Source: JALZEG01 sp046263255
GTDB taxonomy: Bacteria > Actinomycetota > CADDZG01 > WHSQ01
Assembly: GCA_046263255.1 (NCBI GenBank)
Contig: JBHELD010000006.1
Location: 118,994 to 182,993, forward strand
Length of the DNA: 64,000 nucleotides
Direction of reading: 5' to 3'
The notes beneath the pieces were generated by a model. That model worked only from the letters and a program-made list of their open reading frames with translations. It ran no database searches and was not told where the DNA came from. Positions 7,122 through 15,259 of this stretch are shown here, piece by piece. The position numbers and the translations under genes were made by a program. The stretch's first letter is position 1; every line of letters starts with the position of its first letter.

Positions 7122-8974
7122 CCCGCCTCCGTCAGGACCCAGGTCTGCCCCCCGAACTCCCCCCGCGCCACCACGCGGCCCGCGTGAGGCGCGACGAAGC
7201 CGCCCACGATCACGTGTGTCGGCGTGAAGCCCGCGGCCGCGACCGCCTCGTCCCATCTCTCGGCCAGCTCCGCGTAGCGGATCCTCAGGTCGTTGCCGTC
7301 GAAGCGCGGGTCGTCGTACGCGGCGAGCCGGGCCCCCGACATCTGGAACAGCGCCCAGCGGACCTCGTCCGTGCCGCCCGCGACGACGTCGTCGGGGCCG
7401 AGGACGCGGGCGGCCTCGCGCACGAACGAGCCGCGCTCGTAGTCGTCGCCCCCGTAGACGTAGCCGGCCGAGCGCTCGTCGAGCAGCTCCTTCATGCGCA
7501 ACGACGCCAGCACGGGCGAGGCGGCGGCAACCGCAAGGAGAACCGCGCCCGCCGCGACGGCGAGCGCCCGCGACCGCTCCCGCAGCCACCGCGCCCCGCG
7601 GGCGACTGCCAGGCCCGCGAGCGCGCCGGCCAGGAGGTGGACCGGCGGCCACATCCGTCCCTGGTGGAGCAGCGTCGCGTTGTTCCAGACGCTCCAGTCG
7701 AAGACGTGGCGCGCGACCGCCAGCGCGAGCAGCACCGCGCTGGAACCCGCCAGCACGAGCAGCACGCGCCCCGGCTCGCTGCCGCGGGCGGTGAGGATTC
7801 CGGCAGCCCCCAGCGGCAGCAGCAACCCGTACGAGCCGAGCGCCGTCAGCAGCGGCCACTCCATCCCCAGCCGCGGCGTGATGTCGACGAATCCTCCATG
7901 GTTCAGGTAGCCGACCGCGACCGGGACCGCCCACAGAGCGAAGACGGCGAGCGCCGGCAGGCACACGTCTCGGAGCATCGCGGCCCGGCTTCCCCTGGCG
8001 CACAGCGAGGCGCCCGCGGCCCACACCAGCGCGGTGAACAGCATCGGTACGCTGACGAGGCCGACCGCGCCCGTGACGGCGCCGGCGACGATGCGGCTGC
8101 GGCGCGTGCCGGTCTCGAGCGCGATCAGGAGGAAGACCGCCGCGGCCCCCGCGAGCACCAGGCCCACCTCGCGCGGCAGCGCGGGCGGCAGCAGCTCGTA
8201 GACCGAGTTCGGCGACGCCGCGACGAGGTCCGCGCCGTACTGCCCCTCGCGGGGGCTGGGCTCGAAGGCAGGACCGGACGCGAGGATCCAACCGAACCCG
8301 CCTATGAGTGACGTGCAGACGGCGGCGGCGGGCCCGGCGCGCCGGTCGGCGCGCCGCGCGACGCATGCTGCGGCGAGGGGGATCGACCCGAGCAGCACGA
8401 GGTGCACGGTCTCGTGCGCGAGCAGCGCGTCGGACGACGGGACGAGCCGCACCAGCGACGCCAGGAGCGCGTGATACCCCCACGGATAGGCGTTGCGCGC
8501 GTACTCCGCTGCGGGGCCCACCGGGACCTCCTCGCCACCGAGCAGCTGCGCCGTCCAGCCGAGGTGCCACGGTGGGTCGCCGGTCCTTACGCCCGAGCCC
8601 GTGAGCAGCACCGGCAGCAGGTACACGAGCACGAGCATGGCCCCGAGCAAGACGGGCGGAAGCCACGCCCGCGTCACCCTCACGTGCGCGCGGTCGTCGC
8701 GGGCCGCCCCGGTCAGCACCCATGCGGCGACGACGGCGAGCGCGGCAACCGGCACCGCGACGCCGTTGCCGAAGACGCGGCCCCCGGTCACGACGTTGCA
8801 GAGCTGCGCGACCAGAGCGAAGAACGTGAACCCGACGACCGCGGCGAGGAGACGTTCCGCAAGGCCGGCGGTTGCCGGCCTACTCCACCGGACGAGCAAC
8901 GATCCCGCGCTCCATCCCACGAGCGTGAAGGCGCCGAGCTGCGCGACGAGGAGCGCGACTTCGCGCGCGGTCAC
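7118..8974 (-). CDS. polytopic membrane protein (GT-C-like architecture)
   Basis: 618 residues, GTG at 8974 overlapping the carboxylase stop by four bases. About ten or more hydrophobic segments run from the N-terminus to about residue 470 (for example LLVAQLGAFTLVGW, WLPPVLLGAMLVLVYLLPVL, LVLAGAAAVFLLIAL), followed by a soluble C-terminal domain of about 130 residues. The first long loop with GDPPWHLGWTAQLLGG and the HETVH segment recall GT-C glycosyltransferase-like proteins, but I see no diagnostic catalytic motif. It is last in an acyl-CoA catabolic operon, so a lipid or cell-wall role is possible but unproven. Confidence 0.72.
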   Translation of the reverse strand: MTAREVALLVAQLGAFTLVGWSAGSLLVRWSRPATAGLAERLLAAVVGFTFFALVAQLCNVVTGGRVFGNGVAVPVAALAVVAAWVLTGAARDDRAHVRVTRAWLPPVLLGAMLVLVYLLPVLLTGSGVRTGDPPWHLGWTAQLLGGEEVPVGPAAEYARNAYPWGYHALLASLVRLVPSSDALLAHETVHLVLLGSIPLAAACVARRADRRAGPAAAVCTSLIGGFGWILASGPAFEPSPREGQYGADLVAASPNSVYELLPPALPREVGLVLAGAAAVFLLIALETGTRRSRIVAGAVTGAVGLVSVPMLFTALVWAAGASLCARGSRAAMLRDVCLPALAVFALWAVPVAVGYLNHGGFVDITPRLGMEWPLLTALGSYGLLLPLGAAGILTARGSEPGRVLLVLAGSSAVLLALAVARHVFDWSVWNNATLLHQGRMWPPVHLLAGALAGLAVARGARWLRERSRALAVAAGAVLLAVAAASPVLASLRMKELLDERSAGYVYGGDDYERGSFVREAARVLGPDDVVAGGTDEVRWALFQMSGARLAAYDDPRFDGNDLRIRYAELAERWDEAVAAAGFTPTHVIVGGFVAPHAGRVVARGEFGGQTWVLTEAG

Positions 8975-10644
8975 TCGACCCGCGCCAGAAGCTGCCCCGC
9001 CCCCGCTGTCTCGCCCGGTCGGGCCCTGACCTCGACTACGGTTCCCGCCAGCGGCGCGGCGATCGCGTTCTCCATCTTCATCGCCTCGAGGACCACCACC
9101 GGCTGCCCCGCCTCGACGCGATCGCCCTCCGCGACCAGCACCTTCAGGATCGTCCCCTGCATCGGCGCGACGAGGTCTCCGCCGGACGCGGTGCCGTGCG
9201 TCGCGGCGGCCGCCGACGCGGCCATCGCGGGGTTCCACAGCCGCACCGGCTTGCCCGACACCATCAGCACGTCCTGCACCTCTTCCTGCGGGGCTGCCAG
9301 CCGCTCGAGGACGCCGCCGGACTCGACCGTGGTCGTGTCGTGCGTGCCGGCCACGAACGACGGCTCCTGCAGCAGCAACAGGTGCGCCGGGATCGTCGTC
9401 TCGACGCCGACGATCCGGTACTCGTCGAGCGCTCGCAGCATCCGGGCGCGCGCCTCGTCGCGGTCGGCGCCGCGCGTGACGAGCTTCGCGATCAGCGAAT
9501 CGTAGGCACCCGGGACCTCGTCGCCGGCGGCGTACCCCGCGTCGACCCGCACGCCCATACCGTCCGGCTCCACGTACTCCACGAGCCGGCCCGGAGCCGG
9601 CGCAAAGCCCCGCGCCGGGTCCTCCGCGTTGATGCGGCACTCGATCGCGTGGCCGCGCGGCGCCAGGTCGGCCTGCGTGAACGGAAGACTCTCGCCCGAC
9701 GCGATCCGCAGCTGGCAGGCGACGAGGTCCACCCCCAGCACCTCCTCCGTCACCGTGTGCTCGACCTGGAGGCGCGCGTTGACCTCGAGGAAGTAAAAGC
9801 TCCCGCTCCGGTCGACGAGCATCTCGACGGTCCCCGCGTTGACGTAGCCGCTCGCCTTCGACAGCGCGACCGCCGCCTCGCCCATCTCCGGCACGCGGTC
9901 CGCCCACCGGGGCGGCGGCGTCTCCTCGACGAGCTTCTGGTGCCGCCGCTGCAGCGAGCAGTCCCGCACCCCCAGCCACATCGCCTCGTCCGGGCCGGGC
10001 GCGAGGAGCTGGACCTCCAGGTGCTTCGGCCCTTCGAGGTAGCGCTCGACGAAGACGTCGCGCGACCCGAAGTACGCCTCGGCCTCCCGGCGCGCCGACG
10101 TCCATGCGGCCTCGAGGTCCCCCGCGGAGCGCGCGACCTTGAGGCCGCGGCCTCCGCCGCCGCCGGACGCCTTGATCGCGACCGGGTAGCCGTGCTCCGC
10201 CGCGAACGCCTCGACCGGGGCGAGGTCCTCGACCGGGTCGGTGATCCCGGGTACGACGGGGACGCCCGCCTGCTCCGCGAGCCGGCGCGCCGAGATCTTG
10301 TCGCCCAGCGCGCGGATCGCCTGCGCCGGCGGACCGATCCACACCAGACCCGCTGCCGCGACCGCTTCCGCGAAACCGGCGCTCTCGGAGAGGAACCCGT
10401 AGCCGGGATGCACCGCCTCGGCGCCCGTGGCGCGTGCGGCTTGAAGGATCGCCTCGACGTTCAAGTAGGTGTCGACCGGTGCGACGCCCGGCAGATGGAC
10501 CGCGTCGGTCGCGGCGGCGACGTGGCGGGCCCGCGCGTCCACGTCCGAGTGCACCGCGACCGCGGCGACGCCGAGCTCACGGCACGTCCGCGCGATCCGG
10601 ACGGCGATCTCGCCGCGGTTCGCGATCAGGACCCGTTCGAACAT
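8971..10644 (-). CDS. acyl-CoA carboxylase alpha subunit (biotin carboxylase + BCCP), 3-methylcrotonyl-CoA-type by context
   Basis: 557 residues. The N-terminal biotin carboxylase domain starts MFERVLIANRGEIAVRI. It has the ATP-grasp glycine loop IKASGGGGGRGL (about 160) and catalytic EVNARLQVEHTVTEEV (about 285). The C-terminal biotinyl domain carries EAMKMEN near residue 522. The BT linker domain between them is shorter than in typical 650-residue MccA/PccA. The start overlaps the lyase stop by one base (TGATG). Neighbouring hydratase, lyase and carboxyltransferase suggest 3-methylcrotonyl-CoA as substrate (leucine breakdown); geranyl-CoA or propionyl-CoA cannot be excluded. Confidence 0.9.
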   Translation of the reverse strand: MFERVLIANRGEIAVRIARTCRELGVAAVAVHSDVDARARHVAAATDAVHLPGVAPVDTYLNVEAILQAARATGAEAVHPGYGFLSESAGFAEAVAAAGLVWIGPPAQAIRALGDKISARRLAEQAGVPVVPGITDPVEDLAPVEAFAAEHGYPVAIKASGGGGGRGLKVARSAGDLEAAWTSARREAEAYFGSRDVFVERYLEGPKHLEVQLLAPGPDEAMWLGVRDCSLQRRHQKLVEETPPPRWADRVPEMGEAAVALSKASGYVNAGTVEMLVDRSGSFYFLEVNARLQVEHTVTEEVLGVDLVACQLRIASGESLPFTQADLAPRGHAIECRINAEDPARGFAPAPGRLVEYVEPDGMGVRVDAGYAAGDEVPGAYDSLIAKLVTRGADRDEARARMLRALDEYRIVGVETTIPAHLLLLQEPSFVAGTHDTTTVESGGVLERLAAPQEEVQDVLMVSGKPVRLWNPAMAASAAAATHGTASGGDLVAPMQGTILKVLVAEGDRVEAGQPVVVLEAMKMENAIAAPLAGTVVEVRARPGETAGAGQLLARVE

Positions 10645-11549
10645 CAGGCCGGTCCCGCGACGGCCCAGCGGGGTCCGGCCTTCAGGACCTTGCTCGGGAG
10701 CGCCCCCGCGACGAGCCGCTGCGCGAGCCTCGCCGCCTCCAGCAGCTTGTCGAGGTCGACGCCGGTCTCGATCTGCATGTCGGCAAGCATATGGACGAGG
10801 TCCTCGGTCGCGACGTTGCCTGTCGCACCCGCCGCGTACGGGCTGCCGCCCATGCCCCCGATCGACGCGTCGAAGTAGTCGATGCCGAGGTCGAGCGCGG
10901 TGACGACGTTCGCGAGGCCGGTCCCGCGGGTGTCGTGGAAGTGCATGTTCAAGGTGAGCTCCGGAAGCTCCTCGCGCAGCGCCGTGACGACGTCCGCGAC
11001 GCGCCGGGGGGTTGCCATCCCCGTCGTGTCGCCGTAGGAGATCGTTTCGATGCCGGTGTCGGCCACCCAGCGCGACACCTCGACCACGCGCTCGGGGGCG
11101 ACGTCGCCCTCGTAGGGACAGCCGAACGCGGTCGAGATCGTCCCCTCGACGGGAATACCGGCCGCGCGCGCCACGTCCACCACGGTCTGCACGTCCTCGA
11201 TCGAGTCGCGCACCTTCTTGCGGACGTTGTTGACGTTGTACGAGTCGGTCGCGGCGACGAAGACCTGCATCGAGTCCACGCCGACCTCGGCCGCCGTCTC
11301 CGCGCCCTTCCGGTTCGGGACGAGGGCCGAGTAGACGACTCCCGGGCGGCGCGTCATGCCCTCCCACACTTCGCGCGCGTCGGCCATCTGCGGGATGGCC
11401 CTGGGCGACACGAACGAGACCGCCTCGACGTAGCGGAGGCCGGCGGCGCTCAGCGCGTCGATCAGCGCGATCTTGTCGGCGGTCGCGATCGACGCCTTCT
11501 CGCTCTGGATCCCGTCTCGCGGGCCGACCTCGCGGATCCGGACCTTCAT
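10644..11549 (-). CDS. hydroxymethylglutaryl-CoA lyase-family protein with Ser in place of the catalytic Cys
   Basis: 301 residues, DRE-TIM aldolase fold. The start MKVRIREVGPRDGIQ contains the metal/catalytic Arg11-Asp12 pair, and HFHDTRG (His203, His205) supplies metal ligands. Canonical HMG-CoA lyases have GGxGGCPYAxGAxGN with an essential Cys in the flexible loop; here it reads GGMGGSPYAAGATGN, so residue 236 is Ser (codon AGC). The protein may cleave a different 3-hydroxyacyl-CoA, or act slowly on HMG-CoA. ATG 11549 overlaps the hydratase stop (ATGA). Operon context is leucine catabolism. Confidence 0.85.
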   Translation of the reverse strand: MKVRIREVGPRDGIQSEKASIATADKIALIDALSAAGLRYVEAVSFVSPRAIPQMADAREVWEGMTRRPGVVYSALVPNRKGAETAAEVGVDSMQVFVAATDSYNVNNVRKKVRDSIEDVQTVVDVARAAGIPVEGTISTAFGCPYEGDVAPERVVEVSRWVADTGIETISYGDTTGMATPRRVADVVTALREELPELTLNMHFHDTRGTGLANVVTALDLGIDYFDASIGGMGGSPYAAGATGNVATEDLVHMLADMQIETGVDLDKLLEAARLAQRLVAGALPSKVLKAGPRWAVAGPA

Positions 11550-12325
11550 CGGTTCTGCCACTGCGGATCGCGCTTCTCGTTGAACGCCGCGATGCCCTCG
11601 GTCCGGTCGGCGCTGGCGATCACGGTCTCCCAGGCGCGATGCTCGATCTCGATCCCCTCTTCGATCGGGACCCCGAGGGCCGCGTCGGTCGCCGCCTTCG
11701 CGGCGCGCACCGCGACCGGGGACGACCTGCAGATGTCGGCCGCGAGCTCGTTCGTCGCACGCTCCAGCTCGTCGCGCGGGACCACGGCGTGGACGAGGCC
11801 GACGGCCTGCCCTTCCGACGCGTCGAGCCGGCGCCCGGTGTAGATCAGCCCCTTCGCGCGTGACGGGCCGGCCTTCCGGGTGAGGAGCTGGGTCCCGCCC
11901 CCCGCCGGCAAGAGACCCACGCGCGCCTCGGGGAGGCCGAGCTTCGTGCCCTCCGCCGCGACGACCAGGTCGCAGCTGAGCGCGAGCTCGAAGCCGCCGC
12001 CGAGCGCGAACCCGAACACCGATGCGATCACGGGCTGGGGCACCGCGCGCAGCGCCTCGAACATCCCGCGGACCTGGACGCGGTTCCGGTGGAAGTCGGC
12101 GAGGGAGAAGCCGGCGCGTTCTTTCAGATCGGCGCCGACGCAGAACGCTCTCTCGCCGGCCGCCGCCAGCACCACGACCCAGATCCCCTCGTCGCCCGCG
12201 ATCGACCGAAACGCTCCGGCAAGCTCGTCCGCCATCGCTCCCGACACCGCGTTGAGCGCCTCGGGGCGGTTCAGCGTCACCGTCGCGACGCTCGAGTCTC
12301 TGTGGAGCCCGACGAGCTCGCTCAC
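11546..12325 (-). CDS. enoyl-CoA hydratase/isomerase, methylglutaconyl-CoA hydratase-like
   Basis: 259-residue crotonase. GADLKERAGFS (about residue 65) closely matches the AUH-type signature GADLKERAKMS, the oxyanion-hole segment FALGGGFELALSCD follows, and the second catalytic Glu is in LPEARVGLLPAGGGTQLL. With carboxylase and lyase genes on either side it would hydrate 3-methylglutaconyl-CoA to HMG-CoA. The GTG start at 12325 overlaps the carboxyltransferase stop by four bases, fixing the start despite a long open frame upstream. Confidence 0.88.
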   Translation of the reverse strand: MSELVGLHRDSSVATVTLNRPEALNAVSGAMADELAGAFRSIAGDEGIWVVVLAAAGERAFCVGADLKERAGFSLADFHRNRVQVRGMFEALRAVPQPVIASVFGFALGGGFELALSCDLVVAAEGTKLGLPEARVGLLPAGGGTQLLTRKAGPSRAKGLIYTGRRLDASEGQAVGLVHAVVPRDELERATNELAADICRSSPVAVRAAKAATDAALGVPIEEGIEIEHRAWETVIASADRTEGIAAFNEKRDPQWQNR

Positions 12326-13857
12326 ACCGGGGGCACGCCGTGCCGGCGCGACGAGAACGTGCGGTCCTTGCGCGCCGCGTAGTCGAGACGCCGGACGAGG
12401 TCGGCGCGCAGGTCGTCGGGATCGACGACCGCGTCGACGACGTTCTCCGACGCGAGATGGACGATGTCGATGTCCTTCTCGTACTCGGCCCTCTTCTCCG
12501 CGACGAACCGCGCGCGCTCCTCCGGGTCTGCGATCGCCTGGATCTTGTTGAAGAACACCGCGTTGACGGCCGGCTCGGGTCCCATGACCGCGATGCGCGC
12601 GGAGGGAAGCGCCAGCGTCGCGTCGGGCTCGAATCCAGGGCCCGCCATCGCGTAGAGGCCCGCGCCGTAGGCCTTGCGGACGATCACGCAGAACTTCGGC
12701 ACCGTGGCCTCGGAAACCGCGGTGATCATCTTGGCGCCGTGGCGGATCATCCCCTGCCGCTCCACCGCGGTGCCGATCATGAACCCGGGCACGTCCGCGA
12801 GGAACACGAGCGGGATGTTGAAGGCGTCGCAGAGCCACACGAAGCGCGCCGCCTTGTCGGAGGAGTCGACGAAGAGCACGCCGCCCTTCTGCGCCGGCTG
12901 GTTGGCGACGATCCCGACGGTGCGTCCCTCGATCCGGGCGAGGCCCGTGATGAGCTCGCGCGCGAAGTCGGGCTTGATCTCGAAGAACGAATCCTCGTCG
13001 GCGATGCCGGCGACGAAGGCGTACATGTCGAACGCCTGGCTCTCGTCCTCCGGCACGAGCGCGCCGAGGGAGCCGCGGTATGCCGGGGGCCGCGCCTCCA
13101 GACGCGGCGTGGGATCCCGCCACGACTGCCCGAAGTACGAGAGGTAGCCCCTCGCCGCCTCGATCGCGGCCTTGTCGTCGGCGACGACCATGTCCCCGAC
13201 GCCGGAGACCTCGCTGTGCATCCGGGCGCCGCCCATCTCCTCGAGCGTGACCGTCTCGCCGATGACCTCCTCGGCCATGCGCGGGGAGCCGAGGTACATC
13301 GAGGCGTTGCCCTGGACCATCAGCACGACGTCGCAAAAGGCGGGGATGTACGCGCCCCCCGCGGCCGAGGGACCGAACAGGCAGCAGACCTGCGGGATGG
13401 ACCCCGATGCCTGGACCTGGTTGTAGAAGATCTTCCCCGCCCCCCTGCGCCCCGGGAAGAGGTCGATCTGGTCGGTGATCCGGGCGCCGGCGGAGTCGAC
13501 GAGGTAGATCATCGGGTGCTCGTTCTTGCGCGCGAGCTCGATGATCCGGATGATCTTCTCGACCGTCCGCGCCCCCCACGATCCCGCCTTCACCGTCGGG
13601 TCGTTCGCCATCACGGCGACCGGCCGGCCGTCGATCCGGCCGACGCCCGTCACGACGCCGTCGGCCGGGAGATCGCCGGCGAGAGCGTTGACGAGAAGGC
13701 CGTCCTCGGCGAAGCCGTCGGCGGAGTCGAGCAGGAGCGTGAGCCGGTCGCGGACGAAGAGCTTCCCCTGCCGGGCGAGCTTCTCGTGGTACCTGGGCGC
13801 GCCGCCCTGCTTGACCTGTGCGGCGAGAGCGGCGAGGCGCTCGGTCTCTGCGGTCAC
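12322..13857 (-). CDS. acyl-CoA carboxylase beta subunit (carboxyltransferase)
   Basis: 511 residues, GTG at 13857. Two crotonase-like carboxyltransferase halves are present: the N-half with YLVDSAGARITDQIDLFPG and FGPSAAGGAYIPAFCD, and the C-half with LFVDSSDKAARFVW, VPGFMIGTAVERQGMI and GAGLYAMAG. These glycine-rich oxyanion segments bind biotin and acyl-CoA. It partners the alpha subunit encoded at 8971-10644 in the same operon. The family covers propionyl-, methylcrotonyl- and geranyl-CoA carboxylases; context favours methylcrotonyl-CoA. It overlaps Mug and hydratase genes by four bases each. Confidence 0.9.
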   Translation of the reverse strand: MTAETERLAALAAQVKQGGAPRYHEKLARQGKLFVRDRLTLLLDSADGFAEDGLLVNALAGDLPADGVVTGVGRIDGRPVAVMANDPTVKAGSWGARTVEKIIRIIELARKNEHPMIYLVDSAGARITDQIDLFPGRRGAGKIFYNQVQASGSIPQVCCLFGPSAAGGAYIPAFCDVVLMVQGNASMYLGSPRMAEEVIGETVTLEEMGGARMHSEVSGVGDMVVADDKAAIEAARGYLSYFGQSWRDPTPRLEARPPAYRGSLGALVPEDESQAFDMYAFVAGIADEDSFFEIKPDFARELITGLARIEGRTVGIVANQPAQKGGVLFVDSSDKAARFVWLCDAFNIPLVFLADVPGFMIGTAVERQGMIRHGAKMITAVSEATVPKFCVIVRKAYGAGLYAMAGPGFEPDATLALPSARIAVMGPEPAVNAVFFNKIQAIADPEERARFVAEKRAEYEKDIDIVHLASENVVDAVVDPDDLRADLVRRLDYAARKDRTFSSRRHGVPPV

Positions 13858-14444
13858 GGGTTCTCCCCCGGCGTCGGTCCGGACGCCCGCATCCTAATTG
13901 CGGCCCTCCTCAGCTTCGCGAACTCCTCCGCCAGCTCCGGGAGCTGGTAGTGCGCGTTCAGCCCGCTCGGGTTCGGAAGCAGCCACACCTTCGTCTCCCC
14001 GATCGTCTCCGGCTGCGGGCCCACCGCCGCCTCCTTGGCCCCGAACGCCACCCGGTAGGTCCCCAGCCCCAGCACCCCCAGGTAGCGCGGCGCGTACCTC
14101 CGCACCTTGAGCCGCAGCGCCCGGCCCCCCGCCAGGACCTCGTCGCGAGTCAGCTCGTCGGCGCGCGCCGTCGTGCGGTCCACCACGTTCGTGATCCCTA
14201 GGCCGAGCGCGAGCAGCTCCTCCTTCTCCGACGGGTGGAGCGGTCGCGGGGTGAAGCCGGACAGGTGCAGAGCGGGCCAGAAGCGGTTTCCGGGCCGGGC
14301 GAAGTGGTTTCCGGTCGCGCCGGAGTAGAGGCCGGGGTTGATGCCGCAGAACAGCACGTCGAGCCCCGGCGCGATCACGTCGGGGATCACCTTGCCGTAG
14401 GCGGAGGCGAGGGCTTCCTTCGTCGGCTTCGGACGCGCCGTCAA
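13854..14444 (-). CDS. mug: G/U mismatch-specific uracil-DNA glycosylase (Mug family)
   Basis: 196 residues, cytosolic base-excision repair enzyme that removes U or T from G mismatches. The active-site motif GINPGLYSGATGNHFARPG (about residues 32-50) and the C-terminal LPNPSGLNAHY are diagnostic of Mug/TDG. I place the start at the TTG at 14444, where TTGA overlaps the biotin-ligase stop in the same four-base manner as its operon neighbours; the open frame upstream is antisense to other genes. Its place between biotin ligase and carboxylase genes looks like operon packing, not functional linkage. Confidence 0.88.
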   Translation of the reverse strand: MTARPKPTKEALASAYGKVIPDVIAPGLDVLFCGINPGLYSGATGNHFARPGNRFWPALHLSGFTPRPLHPSEKEELLALGLGITNVVDRTTARADELTRDEVLAGGRALRLKVRRYAPRYLGVLGLGTYRVAFGAKEAAVGPQPETIGETKVWLLPNPSGLNAHYQLPELAEEFAKLRRAAIRMRASGPTPGENP

Positions 14445-15241
14445 CTCTCGGTCCGGATGCGCTCGACCTCGCCCGCGGTGACGGCCCACGCGGTGCCGCC
14501 GGCCTCGACCTCGAGCGCGCCGTCGCCGCGCAACCGGCGCGCGGTCGCCTCGACCAGCGTCCCGTCGGTCCGCCGCAGCAACACGGGATGGCCGAGGATC
14601 GTCGAGCGCGCCTCGGCCGCGGAGACCACGTCCGCGCGGCCCTCGACGGTCTCCGCCCGCCGGTACCACTCCTCGATCGACGCGAGCATGCGCGCGATCA
14701 GCGGGCCGCGCGGCAGCGCTCCTGCCCCCGCGGCGGCGAGGCTCGTCGCCCCCCCGCGGATCTCGGCCGGCATCTCGTCGGGCGACCACGACACGTTCAC
14801 TCCCACGCCCGCGACCGCGGCTTCGATGCCCGCTCCCGTCGAACGGCTCTCGACGAGGACTCCCGCGACCTTCCGTCCGTCGACCACGACGTCGTTGGGC
14901 CACTTGATCCCGCACGTGATGCCGGCCTCGGCCTCGAGGGCGTCCGCCACAGCGACCCCCAGCACCGTGGTCAGGAGCGCAGCACGCGCTTCGTCGGGGC
15001 GCAGGACGACAGAGAGAGAGATCGACCGTCCGGGAGGCGAATGCCAGCCCCGGCTCCACCGTCCTCGCCCCTTCGTCTGCCGATCGGCAGCGACCACGGC
15101 GCCCTCGGGAGCGCCCGCGGCCGCCCACTCGAGTGCGTCGTCGTTCGTGGACCCGATCGAGTCGTGCACGCGCAGCTCGCGGCCGAACGACCCGCCCAGC
15201 GCCGCGGTGATCGACTCGATGCTGAGGTCGTCCGCGATCAC
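14441..15241 (-). CDS. birA: biotin--[acetyl-CoA-carboxylase] ligase (group I, no DNA-binding domain)
   Basis: 266 residues. Class I biotin-protein ligase: GRGRWSRGWHSPPG (biotinoyl-AMP loop, near residue 58-71), IKWPNDVVVDGRKVAGVLVES (biotin site) and a small C-terminal SH3-like domain (LRRTDGTLVEATARRL). There is no N-terminal helix-turn-helix, so it is an enzyme, not a BirA repressor. It would biotinylate the two carboxylase alpha subunits encoded on either side, each with an EAMKMEN acceptor. The GTG at 15241 is only 18 bp from the divergent carboxylase start. Confidence 0.9.
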   Translation of the reverse strand: MIADDLSIESITAALGGSFGRELRVHDSIGSTNDDALEWAAAGAPEGAVVAADRQTKGRGRWSRGWHSPPGRSISLSVVLRPDEARAALLTTVLGVAVADALEAEAGITCGIKWPNDVVVDGRKVAGVLVESRSTGAGIEAAVAGVGVNVSWSPDEMPAEIRGGATSLAAAGAGALPRGPLIARMLASIEEWYRRAETVEGRADVVSAAEARSTILGHPVLLRRTDGTLVEATARRLRGDGALEVEAGGTAWAVTAGEVERIRTES

Positions 15242-15246
15242 CCACT

Positions 15247-15252
15247 TAGGAT
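15247..15252 (+). promoter_or_regulatory. -10 box for a leaderless carboxylase transcript
   Basis: TAGGAT followed by 7 nt and then GTG at 15260. Because the divergent birA start is at 15241 there is no room for a normal leader, so transcription probably begins at the start codon. Confidence 0.5.
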
Positions 15253-15259
15253 ACGGACC

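Noticed and set aside
5706..8723. Very long minus-strand frame of about 1000 residues
   Set aside because: It is antisense to the beta-helix gene and out of frame with the membrane-protein gene; Arg/Gly/Ala-rich shadow coding of high-GC DNA.
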